Shown here in pieces: positions 17,644 through 26,985 of a stretch of 64,000 nucleotides of DNA. Positions within the stretch are counted from its first letter, which is position 1, and every line of letters begins with the position of its first letter. A model generated the notes under the pieces. That model had not been told where the DNA came from, searched no databases, and saw nothing but the letters and a program-made list of their open reading frames with translations. Made by a program: the position numbers and the translations under genes. Source of the stretch: Nocardia asteroides (GTDB taxonomy: Bacteria > Actinomycetota > Actinomycetes > Mycobacteriales > Mycobacteriaceae); NCBI RefSeq assembly GCF_021183625.1, contig NZ_CP089214.1, forward strand, positions 3,348,001-3,412,000. Direction: 5' to 3'.

Positions 17644-18375
17644 ATGAGCACAGCACCGTCCCTCGCCCGGCGCACCGACCGGCGGCGTCCGCTGGTGATC
17701 GCCCTCGTCGTGGTCGTTCTACTGCTCGGCAGCGCCATCGTCGGCACCGAGGCCTACGCGCGGCACCAGGTCTCGCAATGCATCAGTTCCCAGTTCGAGC
17801 GGGAGATGGGCTCGACCATCGACGTCTCCTTCGGCCCGAAGCCCCTGCTGCTCACCTACATCGACGGCAAGGTGCCGGAGGTGACGGTGAACAGCAACGA
17901 CAACCGCTTCGGCCCGGCCGAGGGGATGGTCGTGCACGCGACCTTCTCCGACGTCGTCCTGAACGACGACGGCGGCGGCAGCGTCGGCGCCTCCTCGGCC
18001 GAGGTCACCTGGAGCAACGAGGGCATCGCGCAGACCCTCGCGGGCATGGTGACCGGGGTGAAGTCCGCGGCGGGCAGCGGCACCGTCACCATGGACGTGC
18101 TCGGCGGGCTGGCCAAGCTGGAGGTGCGCCCGCAGGTGCGCTCCGACAAGGTCGTGGTCGACACCACCGCCGCCCAGTTCCTCGGCATCGGGCTCCCCAC
18201 CGACCTGGTGCAGGGCATCGTCGACCTGTTCACGCAGAGCCTGCAGGCCTTCCCGATCGGCATGCGCGCCGACCGGATCACCGTCACCGACGGCGGGATC
18301 GACGTGCACCTCACCGGCGGCCACTTCGACCTGGACCCGAACGCGCAGAACAGCAACCGGGAGGTCCGCTGCTGA
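17644..18375 (+). CDS. LmeA-family (DUF2993) membrane-anchored phospholipid-binding protein
   Basis: A 243-residue protein with an N-terminal membrane anchor (about 16-38, after RRTDRRRP) and a DUF2993 domain. DUF2993 includes LmeA, which supports lipomannan elongation in mycobacteria. Rv0479c, in the same neighbourhood, also has this domain, so orthology is plausible. Start ATG 17644; ATG 17599 is an in-frame alternative. It is divergent from the AbiEi gene and ends two bases before the convergent deoC stop. Confidence 0.82.
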   Translation: MSTAPSLARRTDRRRPLVIALVVVVLLLGSAIVGTEAYARHQVSQCISSQFEREMGSTIDVSFGPKPLLLTYIDGKVPEVTVNSNDNRFGPAEGMVVHATFSDVVLNDDGGGSVGASSAEVTWSNEGIAQTLAGMVTGVKSAAGSGTVTMDVLGGLAKLEVRPQVRSDKVVVDTTAAQFLGIGLPTDLVQGIVDLFTQSLQAFPIGMRADRITVTDGGIDVHLTGGHFDLDPNAQNSNREVRC

Positions 18376-18377
18376 GC

Positions 18378-19046
18378 TCAGCCGGGAAACCCGTCGAGCA
18401 CCGCGCGCGAGCCGGAGAGGCCGAGCCGGGTGGCGCCCGCGGCGAGCAGCTCCGCCGCGGCCGCGGCCGTGCGGATGCCGCCGCTCGCCTTGACCCCGAG
18501 CCGTCCCCCGACGGTCTCGGCCATCAGCCGCACCGCGGCCACGCTCGCCCCGCCCGCCGGGTGAAAGCCGGTGGAGGTCTTGACGAAGTTCGCGCCCGCC
18601 CGCTCGGCGGCCAGGCACACCTCCACGATGGCCGCGCGGCTCAGCGCGGCGGATTCGATGATCACCTTGAGCACCGTCCGCTCGCCGACCGCCTCGCGCA
18701 CCGTGACGATGTCGGCGAGCACCGCGGCGTAGTCGCCGGCGACGGCGGCGCCGACGTCGATCACCATGTCGACCTCGTCCGCGCCCTGCTCCACCGCCAG
18801 CCGCGCCTCGGCCCCCTTGACCAGCGAGTGGTGCTTGCCGGAGGGGAAGCCGGCGACGGTGGCGACCACCAGTCCGTGCGCCCGCACCGGCAGCATGGAC
18901 GGCGAGACGCAGATCGCCAGCACCCCGAGCTCGCGCGCCTCGGCGATCAGCGCGGCGACCCGGTCCGGCGTCGCCTCGGGGGCGAGCAGCGTGTGGTCGA
19001 TGACGGCGGCGACTTCGGCCCGGCTCGGCCACGCGGGTTCTGCCAT
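18378..19046 (-). CDS. deoC: Deoxyribose-phosphate aldolase
   Basis: A 222-residue class I aldolase that splits 2-deoxyribose 5-phosphate to glyceraldehyde 3-phosphate and acetaldehyde. Schiff-base Lys156 in [10 protein letters not shown], second Lys186 in GVKASGGIR, acidic residues in [11 protein letters not shown]. Length fits bacterial DeoC (Rv0478, 224 aa). Start ATG 19046; the longer frame is discounted. A short divergent region separates it from the GNAT gene. Confidence 0.93.
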   Translation of the reverse strand: MAEPAWPSRAEVAAVIDHTLLAPEATPDRVAALIAEARELGVLAICVSPSMLPVRAHGLVVATVAGFPSGKHHSLVKGAEARLAVEQGADEVDMVIDVGAAVAGDYAAVLADIVTVREAVGERTVLKVIIESAALSRAAIVEVCLAAERAGANFVKTSTGFHPAGGASVAAVRLMAETVGGRLGVKASGGIRTAAAAAELLAAGATRLGLSGSRAVLDGFPG

Positions 19047-19114
19047 GAGGTGAAAGTCTGGCACACGGGCGGCGAATTGCATTGCGGGCCTCGGCCGCTC
19101 GAGGGGAGACTCGA

Positions 19115-19642
19115 ATGGTGCTGATCCGCCGCGAACACGCCGATGACATCGCCGGGATCGCCGTCGTGCATCGGAGCGCGTTCGCCCAACGCGACACCGA
19201 GCGGGCCGCCCCCGACCCGGCCGAGGCCGGGCTGGTCGGCGCGCTGCGCGGCGGCGACGCCTGGATTCCGACGCTCTCGCTGGTGGCGGAGGAGCACGGC
19301 GCCGTCGTCGGGCACGTCTGCCTGACCAGGGCCGCGGTCGGGCCGTTCCCGGTGCTCGCGCTCGGCCCGCTCGGCGTGCTGCGGGAACGGCAGCGGGACG
19401 GCATCGGCGGCGCGCTGGTGCACGCGGCGCTCGGCGCGGCGGACGCACTGGACGAGTCGCTGGTCGGGCTGCTCGGCAGCCTGGACTACTACCCGCGCTT
19501 CGGCTTCGCGCCGGCCGCTCGGTACGGCATCGCGCCGGACCGGCCGGAGTGGGCATCGCACCTCCAGGTACGCCCGCTCACCACCTTCGACAGCCGGATC
19601 GCGGGGGAATTCCGCTACGCCGACGCCTTCTACGAGCTCTGA
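19115..19642 (+). CDS. GNAT-family N-acetyltransferase
   Basis: A 175-residue acetyltransferase. Acetyl-CoA loop [18 protein letters not shown] (Q/RxxGxG/A type) and a C-terminal Tyr/Phe-rich segment [10 protein letters not shown], typical of the YhbS-like subgroup. Start ATG 19115 is supported by GAGGGGAG just upstream; the upstream TTG at 19082 is rejected. It sits 23 bp before purU, so co-transcription is likely. Confidence 0.83.
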   Translation: MVLIRREHADDIAGIAVVHRSAFAQRDTERAAPDPAEAGLVGALRGGDAWIPTLSLVAEEHGAVVGHVCLTRAAVGPFPVLALGPLGVLRERQRDGIGGALVHAALGAADALDESLVGLLGSLDYYPRFGFAPAARYGIAPDRPEWASHLQVRPLTTFDSRIAGEFRYADAFYEL

Positions 19643-19665
19643 GCCCGGTTTGCAAGGATGGGCGG

Positions 19666-20547
19666 ATGACCTCCGCCCCGAACGACCGGCGCTTCGTGCT
19701 GACCCTCGGCTGCCCGGACCGGCCCGGCATCATCGCCAGGATCACCTCGTTCATCGCCGAGTTCGGCGGCTCCATCGTGGAGGCCGGCTACTACTCTGAC
19801 CCGGACAACGCCTGGTTCTTCACCCGGCAGGCCATCGCGGCCGGGACCGTCCCGTTCGAGCTCGCCGAGCTGCGCGACCGGTTCGCCGGGGTGGCGGCCG
19901 ACTTCGGGCCGGGCACCGAGTGGCAGCTGCACGACACCGGCGAGCGCCGCCGCGCGGTGCTGCTGGTCAGCCGGGACGCGCACTGCCTGCACGACCTGCT
20001 CGGGCGGGCCACCAGCGGCGAACTACCGGCCACCATCGAGGCGGTGATCGGCAACCACCCCGACCTGGCCGGGATCACCGAGGCGCACGGGGTGCGCTTC
20101 CACCACGTCCCCTTCCCGAAAGACCCGGCCGAGCGCGGCCCCGCCTTCGCCAGGGTGCGCGAGCTGGTCGACGAGCACGACCCGCACGCCGTCGTCCTCG
20201 CCCGCTTCATGCAGGTGCTCCCCGCGCACCTGTGCCAGCACTGGGCCGGGCGGGCGATCAACATCCACCACAGCTTCCTGCCGTCCTTCGTCGGCGCGCG
20301 GCCGTACCACCAGGCGTTCGCCCGCGGGGTGAAGCTGATCGGCGCGACCTGCCACTACGTCACCGCCGAGCTGGACGCCGGGCCGATCATCGAGCAGGAC
20401 GTCACCCGGATCGACCACGCCGACGAGGTCCGCGACATGGTGCGGCAGGGCCGCGACATCGAGCGCGTCGTGCTCGCCCGCGGGCTGCGCTGGCACCTGG
20501 AGGGCCGGGTGCTGGTGCACGGCCGCCGGACGGTCGTCTTCTCCTAG
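19666..20547 (+). CDS. purU: Formyltetrahydrofolate deformylase
   Basis: A 293-residue enzyme that hydrolyses 10-formyl-THF to formate and THF, balancing one-carbon pools. N-terminal ACT domain (GCPDRPGIIARITSFIAEFGG, 16-36), then a formyltransferase-like domain with the catalytic Asn-His pair in AINIHHSFLPSF and Asp in LDAGPIIEQD. Start ATG 19666. Its TAG overlaps the stop of the convergent hydrolase gene (shared CTAG). Confidence 0.94.
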   Translation: MTSAPNDRRFVLTLGCPDRPGIIARITSFIAEFGGSIVEAGYYSDPDNAWFFTRQAIAAGTVPFELAELRDRFAGVAADFGPGTEWQLHDTGERRRAVLLVSRDAHCLHDLLGRATSGELPATIEAVIGNHPDLAGITEAHGVRFHHVPFPKDPAERGPAFARVRELVDEHDPHAVVLARFMQVLPAHLCQHWAGRAINIHHSFLPSFVGARPYHQAFARGVKLIGATCHYVTAELDAGPIIEQDVTRIDHADEVRDMVRQGRDIERVVLARGLRWHLEGRVLVHGRRTVVFS

Positions 20548-21551
20548 CCCGCGGCCGGGATCCGCTCGTCGCGCGCGCCGACGAGCACCCGGGCCAGCTC
20601 CTCGTTGAACTGCGGGTACGCCTCGACGTTGCCGAGGTGGCCGGTGGGAAGCACGGCCTGGCGCTCCAGATTGCCCGACTCGCGGAGCAGCTCGGCGATC
20701 CGGTCGGCGTGCACCCGCGGGGTCAGGTGGTCGAACTCCCCCGCCAGCAACGTGGTCGGCACCGAGAGGTGCCGCGCCGCGTCGCCGAGGTCCATCTCGG
20801 CCAGCAGCAGCCCGAACTTGGCGCGCACCAGCGACGGGCAGGAGCGCACCACGCCCATGCTGTAGTCGAGCAGCTCCCTGGTCGAGCCGGGGTGCATGAT
20901 GCCGCGGGCGAAGAGCCAGCGGATCGGCGCGACCGGCGGGAAGAGGATCGGCAGCCCGAGCCCGAGCCTGCCGACCACCAGCGGCAGCGCCAGCTTGCGG
21001 CGCAGGAAGCGCGCGGTCCGGTTGAACCAGGGCAGCACCGTGGTCTCGGCGACCAGCCGGCCGGAGGCGGTGTTGGTCAGCAGCACCGCCCGCGCCTGCT
21101 CGCGCACCCGCTCCGGGTAGCGCGCGGCCCATGCCTGCACCGTCATCCCGCCGAGGCTGTGCCCGACCAGCACCGCGCGCTCACCCGGCGCGAGCGCGGC
21201 GTCGAGCACCGCGACCAGGTCGTCGGCGAGCACGTCCATGGTGAGCTTGCCGCGCCCGAGTTCGCTGCCGCCGTGGCCGCGCTGGTCGTAGGCGATCACC
21301 CGGTACTCGCCGGCGAAGGTGTTGATCTGCGCGTTCCAGTATTCGATGGCGCAGGTCCAGCCGTGGATCAGCACCACGGGCTTCGCGTCCTCCGGGCCGT
21401 AGGCGTACACCCGCAGCCTGGTGCCGTCCGCGGCCCGCACCTCGAGCGTGCGATGCGGGGCGGTCGGGCGGTTCAGCAGGGCGGTGGCGTAGGTGCGGGA
21501 GCGCAGCCCCGCCCGGTACCCGGCCATCCTGCGCAGCTTCTTCGCACGCAT
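20544..21551 (-). CDS. Alpha/beta hydrolase
   Basis: A 335-residue hydrolase: LIHGWTCAIEYW oxyanion region, RGHGGSE, nucleophile elbow GHSLGG with Ser132, acid in GEFDHLTP, and His in LPTGHLGN. Start ATG 21551 is preferred over GTG 21581 because AGGAG lies eight bases upstream. It ends the minus-strand run XRE-hbhA-DUF2516-hydrolase. The insertion around residues 180-220 with hydrophobic segments may form a lipid-facing cap. Substrate unknown. Confidence 0.85.
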   Translation of the reverse strand: MRAKKLRRMAGYRAGLRSRTYATALLNRPTAPHRTLEVRAADGTRLRVYAYGPEDAKPVVLIHGWTCAIEYWNAQINTFAGEYRVIAYDQRGHGGSELGRGKLTMDVLADDLVAVLDAALAPGERAVLVGHSLGGMTVQAWAARYPERVREQARAVLLTNTASGRLVAETTVLPWFNRTARFLRRKLALPLVVGRLGLGLPILFPPVAPIRWLFARGIMHPGSTRELLDYSMGVVRSCPSLVRAKFGLLLAEMDLGDAARHLSVPTTLLAGEFDHLTPRVHADRIAELLRESGNLERQAVLPTGHLGNVEAYPQFNEELARVLVGARDERIPAAG

Positions 21552-21620
21552 CGGACACTCCTTCGTGTTACTACTACTCACAGTAACTCCGAAGGGGCGG
21601 TGGAGCCAGCCCGGCGGGTG

Positions 21621-21926
21621 CTACCAGCGCGGCCCGCGCTGCACCTCGTCCACCTTCGGGCGGACGTCGGCCAGGTAGATGCCGGTGGCGATGATCGAGA
21701 TGAAGGCGAGCAGTCCGAGCCCGCCGAACGAGAGCAGCAGGAGCAGCAGCGCGACCGCCAGAATCCCGGACCAGATCGGCTTGGTGAGCTTGTCGACCGC
21801 CGTGAAGGCATCGGAACGCTGGCGCAGGGCGTGGATCAACGCGAATGCCGTCGCCCCGAACGCGAGCGCCCAGAGCACGAGCATGATGATCCCGGTCATT
21901 CCGTTCACCGTGTTCACGCCACCCAT
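21621..21926 (-). CDS. DUF2516 membrane protein (Rv0476-like)
   Basis: A 101-residue protein with two or three membrane helices (GIIMLVLWALAFGATAFALI; ILAVALLLLLLSFGGLGL; IIATGIYLADV) and a basic loop between them. Rv0476 lies in the same position next to hbhA. Start ATG 21926 is adopted; GTG 21917 and 21908 are alternatives. Function unknown. Confidence 0.82.
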   Translation of the reverse strand: MGGVNTVNGMTGIIMLVLWALAFGATAFALIHALRQRSDAFTAVDKLTKPIWSGILAVALLLLLLSFGGLGLLAFISIIATGIYLADVRPKVDEVQRGPRW

Positions 21927-21984
21927 GATAGGGGTGCGCCCCCGCGTCCAGGCAGGACGCGGGGGCGCGGTGGTGCGGTGCGGA

Positions 21985-22626
21985 TCAGGCCTCTTCGGTG
22001 GTGGCCTTCTTGCGCGGGGCGGGCTTCTTCTTCGGCGCGGCGGCCTGGCCCTCGGTCGGCGCGACCTCGGTCGCGACGGCGACCACCTCGGCCTCGACCA
22101 CCGGCGCGGCGTCGACGACCTCGGCCGCCTTCTCCTCGGCGGCCTTGGCCTGCCTGCCGAGCAGGTCGCTGACCCGGCCGACGACGCCCTCGGCGCTCTT
22201 CACGGTGTCGTTGTAGATGGTCTCGACGCGCTGGATGCGCTCGTCGACGACCTGGTTGGTGCGCAGCCGGTCGACGGTCTCCTCGCCGCGCGAGGCGAGA
22301 TCGGCGTAGATGTCGAGCGCCTGGCGGTAGTACTGCTCGGCGATCCGGCGCAGCTCCTCCGGGGTGAACTTCTCGCGCAGCGCGGCCAGATCCTCCGGCA
22401 GCTCGGACGGCAGCCCGCTCAGCCGCTCGCGCAGCGAGTCGAACTGCGCCTGCACCTCGGTCTTGGTGAGCCGCTCGCGGGCCTCGCCGACCTTGGACTG
22501 CACGTCGGTGGTCACGGCGCGCTCGCGCACCTGGCCGACCGCGTCCAGCACGGCGGTGTAGACGGCGTCACCGGCGCCGACGGTGGCGAAAACGGTCTTG
22601 GTCACGGTGGCGTTCTTCTCGGTCAT
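21985..22626 (-). CDS. hbhA: Heparin-binding hemagglutinin HbhA-like protein
   Basis: A 213-residue, mostly helical protein: a long amphipathic/coiled-coil region (about 20-160), then an Ala/Val/Glu-rich linker and a Lys/Pro tail (PKKKPAPRKKATTEEA). In M. tuberculosis HbhA the Lys-rich tail binds heparan sulfate; here the tail is shorter and mixed with Pro and Arg, so adhesin activity is not certain. Other HbhA homologs associate with membranes or lipid inclusions. The ATG overlaps the stop of the XRE regulator gene (ATGA). Confidence 0.83.
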   Translation of the reverse strand: MTEKNATVTKTVFATVGAGDAVYTAVLDAVGQVRERAVTTDVQSKVGEARERLTKTEVQAQFDSLRERLSGLPSELPEDLAALREKFTPEELRRIAEQYYRQALDIYADLASRGEETVDRLRTNQVVDERIQRVETIYNDTVKSAEGVVGRVSDLLGRQAKAAEEKAAEVVDAAPVVEAEVVAVATEVAPTEGQAAAPKKKPAPRKKATTEEA

Positions 22627-23102
22627 GGTGTTTCGCTCTCCTGGCTCCGGGGGGCCTGTTCGGTCAGGCCGTCGGTATGGGTGCGTGGAACGTCGTCGTC
22701 CCGGCCGGTCCCCGAGCCGCCGCCGTTCTCCCGGCGGAACGACTCGTAGATGTCGAGGAGCACCTGCTTCTGCCGCTCACTGATCGTGGTGTCGGCAAGC
22801 AGGGCGTCCCGGATCGGACCGTGTGGCCGTTGCTCGAGAAAGCCGGCCCGTACGTACAACACCTCCGAGGACACCCGCAGCGCCTTGGCGATCTGCGCGA
22901 GCACCTCGGCGGAGGGGTTGCGCAGCCCGCGCTCGATCTGGCTGAGGTACGGATTGCTCACCCCGGCCAGAGCGGCGAGCTGTCGCAGCGACACCTGCGC
23001 GGATTCCCGCTGCGACCGGATGAAACCTCCGATGTCCTGCGCCGCGTGGACGACGCGCGCCGTTTTCTCGCCGGCTCCGGACAGGTCGGGGTCTTCTGCC
23101 AT
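22623..23102 (-). CDS. XRE-family transcriptional regulator (Rv0474-like)
   Basis: A 159-residue regulator. The HTH (about 30-85) contains QLAALAGVSNPYLSQIERG; a C-terminal helical part (RDALLADTTISERQKQVLLDIYESFR) follows, then an acidic tail. Rv0474 precedes hbhA (Rv0475) in M. tuberculosis. Start ATG 23102 has GGAAGGTGAG upstream. Coupled to hbhA; direct repeats in its promoter suggest autoregulation. Confidence 0.88.
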   Translation of the reverse strand: MAEDPDLSGAGEKTARVVHAAQDIGGFIRSQRESAQVSLRQLAALAGVSNPYLSQIERGLRNPSAEVLAQIAKALRVSSEVLYVRAGFLEQRPHGPIRDALLADTTISERQKQVLLDIYESFRRENGGGSGTGRDDDVPRTHTDGLTEQAPRSQESETP

Positions 23103-23147
23103 CACTCACCTTCCGGTGGGTTGTACACACACGAGTGTAGGGAAAAG

Positions 23148-23176
23148 TGCTAGCTATTGCAAGCACCTTGCTAGCA
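23148..23176. promoter_or_regulatory. Repeated TTGCTAGC-type boxes upstream of the XRE-hbhA operon
   Basis: Three related 8-mers sit at 23148 (gtgctagc), 23157 (ttgcaagc) and 23168-23175 (ttgctagc). The outer pair also forms an inverted repeat (tgctagc 23149-23155 / gctagca 23170-23176). The stretch is A/T-richer than its surroundings and 46-74 bp upstream of the XRE ATG, fitting an operator/promoter. Confidence 0.5.
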
Positions 23177-23186
23177 GGGCGCGAAC

Positions 23187-24518
23187 TCAGCCACCGAACA
23201 TCAGATGCGACACCGTGTAGATCGCCAGCCCGGCGAGCGAGCCGACGACCGTGCCGTTGATCCGGATGAACTGCAGGTCACGACCGACCTGCAGCTCGAT
23301 CTTCTTGCTCGCCTCCTCCGCGTCCCAGCGGGCGACGGTATCGGTCACCAGGGTGGAGATCTCGGCCGCGTAGTTGCCGACCAGGTAGCGCGCGCCGCGG
23401 TCGATCCAGCCGTCCACCCGGCCGCGCAGCTCCTCCTCGTCGCGCAGCCGCTCGCCCAGCCTGCGCACGTTCTCGTCCACCTTGCGGCGCAGCGTGCTGT
23501 TCGGGTCGTCGGCGGACTCCAGGATCAGCCGCTTGGCCGCGCGCCAGGTGGCCTCGGCCATGCCGGTGATCTCGGCCCGCCCCATGACCTGGCTCTTGAT
23601 CCGCTCGGCCTTGGCGATCAAGGCCTCGTCGTGCTGCAGGTCGTGCGCGAACTCCTCGAGGAACTTGTTGGCCGCGAGCCGCAGCTCGTGCTGCGGATCC
23701 GAGCGCACCTTCCAGGTGAACTCGACCAGCTCGCGGTAGATGCGCTCGGCGAGCATGACGTTGACGAACTTCGGCGCCCACTGCGGCGCGTCCCGGTGCA
23801 CGATCCGGTCGATCGTCTCCTGGCTGCCGAGCGCCCACTGGTGCGCGCGCTCGGCGAGCAGGTCGAGCAGCGCCAGCTGCCGGTTGTCCGCGAGCAGCTC
23901 GGCGAGCACCCGCCCGATCGGCGGCCCCCACTGCGGCTCGGCGATCCGCTTGACGATGGTGTTGTCGATGATCTGCTCGACGTCGGAGTCGCGCAGCGCC
24001 CCGACCACCGCGCGCAGCAGCGTCGAGCTCTCCTGGGCGACCCGCGCGGCGTTCTCCGGCGTCGCCATCCAGCGCCCGACCCGCAGCGAGACCTGTGCCG
24101 ACGCCAACCGGGCCGACACCACCTCCGGGGCGAGGAAGTTGGTGCCGACGAAGCTGCCGAGGCTCGCGCCGAGCTGGTCCTTCTTCTTCCGGATGATGGC
24201 GGTGTGCGGGATCGGCAGCCCGAGCGGATGCCGGAAGAGCGCCGTCACCGCGAACCAGTCGGCCAGCGCGCCGACCATGCCCGCCTCGGAGGCGGCGCGC
24301 ACGTAGCCGACCCAGGGCGCGACCCCGCCGCGCGACTCCAGCCAGCGGCAGAACAGGTAGACCACGGTGGCCAGCCCGAGCAGGCCGGTCGCGAAGACCT
24401 TCATCCGGCGCAGGTCGCGCTTCTTGGCCTCCTCGTCCATGAGGCCGGCGAGTCCCGCCGGCGCGGGCTTGCGGCCGGCCGGTTCGAGCACGGCGGCGGT
24501 GCCGGGATCAGTGTGCAT
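23187..24518 (-). CDS. DUF445 membrane protein
   Basis: A 443-residue protein with an N-terminal membrane segment (VFATGLLGLATVVYLFC, about 43-60), the DUF445 signature GALADWFAVTALFRHPLGLPIPHTAII, a long helical central region, and a C-terminal hydrophobic segment (INGTVVGSLAGLAIYTVSHL). Start ATG 24518 (MHTDPGTAA). Bacterial DUF445 proteins are envelope-associated, with no assigned reaction. It is divergent from the TetR gene. Confidence 0.85.
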   Translation of the reverse strand: MHTDPGTAAVLEPAGRKPAPAGLAGLMDEEAKKRDLRRMKVFATGLLGLATVVYLFCRWLESRGGVAPWVGYVRAASEAGMVGALADWFAVTALFRHPLGLPIPHTAIIRKKKDQLGASLGSFVGTNFLAPEVVSARLASAQVSLRVGRWMATPENAARVAQESSTLLRAVVGALRDSDVEQIIDNTIVKRIAEPQWGPPIGRVLAELLADNRQLALLDLLAERAHQWALGSQETIDRIVHRDAPQWAPKFVNVMLAERIYRELVEFTWKVRSDPQHELRLAANKFLEEFAHDLQHDEALIAKAERIKSQVMGRAEITGMAEATWRAAKRLILESADDPNSTLRRKVDENVRRLGERLRDEEELRGRVDGWIDRGARYLVGNYAAEISTLVTDTVARWDAEEASKKIELQVGRDLQFIRINGTVVGSLAGLAIYTVSHLMFGG

Positions 24519-24701
24519 GTGTCCATTCTGTCCATCCCGGGGCGGAAGTGCCCAGATATGTGTTACCGGCCGCATCGGCGGCTATTCCCCCCTATCCCGC
24601 GCGCCGGGAACTAGGCTGGAGCCCGCACCGGCACCGAGCACGCCCGACAACACGACCGAGGAGTCACGCTGTCCACCGAAGATCTCGTCGAGATCGGCGA
24701 A

Positions 24702-25397
24702 GTGACCGATCGACCGCCGGCGGTGCGGACCGGCCGGATGGACGGCCGGAAACGCCGCTGGCGCCAGCACAAGATCGACCGCCGCGAAGAACTCGTCGAC
24801 GGCACGCTCGCCGCCGTCCGGGTGCGCGGCAGCACCGCGGGAATGGACGAGATCGCCGCCGAGATCGGGGTCTCCAAGACGGTGCTCTATCGCTACTTCT
24901 CGGATAAGAACGACCTGGTCCGGGCCACCATGCAGCGCTTCATCGAGACCACCCTGATGCCGAAGGTCTACGGCGCGATCAGCCTGGACGCCGACGAGTA
25001 CCAGCTGGTCCGCTCGGCGCTCGCGGAGTACGTCGGCACCGTCGACGAGGATCCCGAGGTCTACCGCTTCATCATGGGCAACGGCTCGGCCGACCAGTCC
25101 TCGCTCGCCGAGTTCGAGCGGCTCTTCGCCGAGGTGGTGGCCGCGGTGATCACCGACCGCGCCACCGAGAAGGGCATCGAGACCGAGGGCGCCATGCTCT
25201 GGTCGTACGTGCTGGTCGGCGGCATCCAGCTGGCGACGCACTGGTGGACGACGCACAAGACCATGGACCGCGACCAGGTCATCGACCACCTGACCATGAT
25301 GACCTGGAGCGCCATCGAGGGCATGGCGCGGGCGGGCGGCTCACGGCAGACCTTCGCCGCGCAGGAGCACGTCCTCCCCGACCCGCCGCAGGCGTAG
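24702..25397 (+). CDS. TetR-family regulator (Rv0472c-like)
   Basis: A 231-residue regulator. The HTH is in GMDEIAAEIGVSKTVLYRYFSDKNDL (about 47-72) with a typical ligand-binding helical C-terminal domain. Start GTG 24702 is the first standard codon. An in-frame CTG at 24669 has a far better ribosome-binding site (GAGGAG, five-base spacer), so the true protein may begin 11 codons earlier. It is divergent from DUF445, and its likely targets are that gene or the ABC1 kinase downstream. Confidence 0.85.
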   Translation: MTDRPPAVRTGRMDGRKRRWRQHKIDRREELVDGTLAAVRVRGSTAGMDEIAAEIGVSKTVLYRYFSDKNDLVRATMQRFIETTLMPKVYGAISLDADEYQLVRSALAEYVGTVDEDPEVYRFIMGNGSADQSSLAEFERLFAEVVAAVITDRATEKGIETEGAMLWSYVLVGGIQLATHWWTTHKTMDRDQVIDHLTMMTWSAIEGMARAGGSRQTFAAQEHVLPDPPQA

Positions 25398-25522
25398 AAC
25401 CGACCGGTAACTTCGTTGGAGTGGCCCGGGTCACAGACATTCTCGACACGTCGGTGGCTCCGGTTAGTCTGATTCCGAGCGGGTGGCCCATGTCACCGCG
25501 CGGGCACCAACGGAGGTACTCG

Positions 25523-26953
25523 ATGGCGAAGCACGTGCCGACGTCCCGGCTCGCTCGCGGCACCAAGCTGGGCGCGGTCGCCGCCGGCTCCATGATCCGC
25601 TCCCGCCGCACCAGGCTCTCCATGCGCGGCCGCTCCGAGGCGGTGCGCGCCAAGATGGCCGAGGAGTCGATGATCCGCACCACCGAGCAGGTGGTCATGG
25701 TGCTCGGCACCATGAAGGGCGTCGCCATGAAGCTCGGCCAGATGATGTCCGTGCTCGACCTGGACCTGGTGCCCGAGGAGCACCGGGAGCGGTTCCAGCA
25801 GCGGCTCGCGGTGCTGCGCGATGCCGCGCCGACGGTCTCCTTCGCGGCCATGCGCGCGGTGATCGAGGAGGATCTCGGCAAGCCGCTCGGCGAGCTCTTC
25901 GCCGAGTTCGGCACGGAGCCGGTGGCGGCCGCCTCGATCGGGCAGGTGTACCTGGCCGTGCTGCACGACGGCCGCCGGGTCGCGGTGAAGGTGCAGTACC
26001 CGGGGATCGACGCGGCGGTGCGCGCCGACCTGAAGAACCTCGCCATGTTCCGCAAGGTGCTGCAGTCCGCCATGCCCTGGGTGACGCCCGCGGTACTGGA
26101 CGAGCTGCGGCTCAACATGGAGGGCGAGCTCGACTACCTGGCCGAGGCGCGGACCCAGCAGCAGATCGCCGCGCTCTACGCCGACCACCCGTTCATCGTG
26201 GTCCCGCACGCCGTCCCGGAGCTGAGCAGCACCCGGGTGCTGGTCAGCGAGTACATCGACGGCCGCGGCTTCGAACAGGTGCGCGGCCTGCCCGAGGCCG
26301 AGCGGAACCGGATCGGCGAGATCATCTACCGCTTCTACGTGGGGTCGCTGTTCACCTTCGGCGAGTTCTGCGGCGACCCGCACCCGGGCAACCTGCTGCT
26401 CGCGGCCGACGGGCGGGTCGGCTTCCTCGATTTCGGGCTCTACAACCGGATGGACACCGACCACGTCCGGTTCGAGATCACCTGCCTGCGCGCCGCCGCC
26501 GAGGAGCGCGCCGATGACCTGCGCGAGCTCATGATCCAGCGCGGCGTGATCGACTCGCCGGAGGAGATCGGCGCCGAGGAGTGTCTGGAGTACGTGCTCT
26601 CCGCCTCCGAGTGGTGCCTGATCGACGAGGAGATCGCGATCACCCCCGAGCTGGCGAGCGGCGCCTTCCTGCTCGCGGTGGATCCGCGGGCGAGCGAGTT
26701 CACCGGCATGAAGCAGCAGAACCTGCCGCCGGAGCACCTGTTCTCCCGGCGCGCCGACTTCCTCACCTTCGGCATGCTCGGCCAGCTCGGCTGCACCGTG
26801 AACTGGCACCGCGTCGCCCGCGAGTGGCTCTACGACGAGCCGCCGGTGACCGAGCTCGGCAAGGCGCACCACGCCTGGCTGGCGGAGCGCCCGGCAGCCC
26901 GCCCGACCACCCCGCCCGCACCGGCCGCCCGCCGCCGGGCCAAGCGCTCCTGA
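25523..26953 (+). CDS. ABC1/ADCK (UbiB-like) atypical kinase
   Basis: A 476-residue protein of the ABC1 family. The family-specific KxGQ motif (MKLGQMMS) is near residue 75; AAASIGQVY replaces the usual P-loop, VAVKVQYPG has the ATP-binding Lys, and DPHPGNLLL and FLDFG are the catalytic and metal loops. Family members support isoprenoid quinone or lipid metabolism through ATPase activity. ATG 25523 with CGGAGG upstream. A 32-bp gap leads to the reductase-like gene, suggesting co-transcription. Confidence 0.9.
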   Translation: MAKHVPTSRLARGTKLGAVAAGSMIRSRRTRLSMRGRSEAVRAKMAEESMIRTTEQVVMVLGTMKGVAMKLGQMMSVLDLDLVPEEHRERFQQRLAVLRDAAPTVSFAAMRAVIEEDLGKPLGELFAEFGTEPVAAASIGQVYLAVLHDGRRVAVKVQYPGIDAAVRADLKNLAMFRKVLQSAMPWVTPAVLDELRLNMEGELDYLAEARTQQQIAALYADHPFIVVPHAVPELSSTRVLVSEYIDGRGFEQVRGLPEAERNRIGEIIYRFYVGSLFTFGEFCGDPHPGNLLLAADGRVGFLDFGLYNRMDTDHVRFEITCLRAAAEERADDLRELMIQRGVIDSPEEIGAEECLEYVLSASEWCLIDEEIAITPELASGAFLLAVDPRASEFTGMKQQNLPPEHLFSRRADFLTFGMLGQLGCTVNWHRVAREWLYDEPPVTELGKAHHAWLAERPAARPTTPPAPAARRRAKRS

Positions 26954-26985
26954 CCTGCCCATCCATCGAAAGGGAAGCCGCACCC

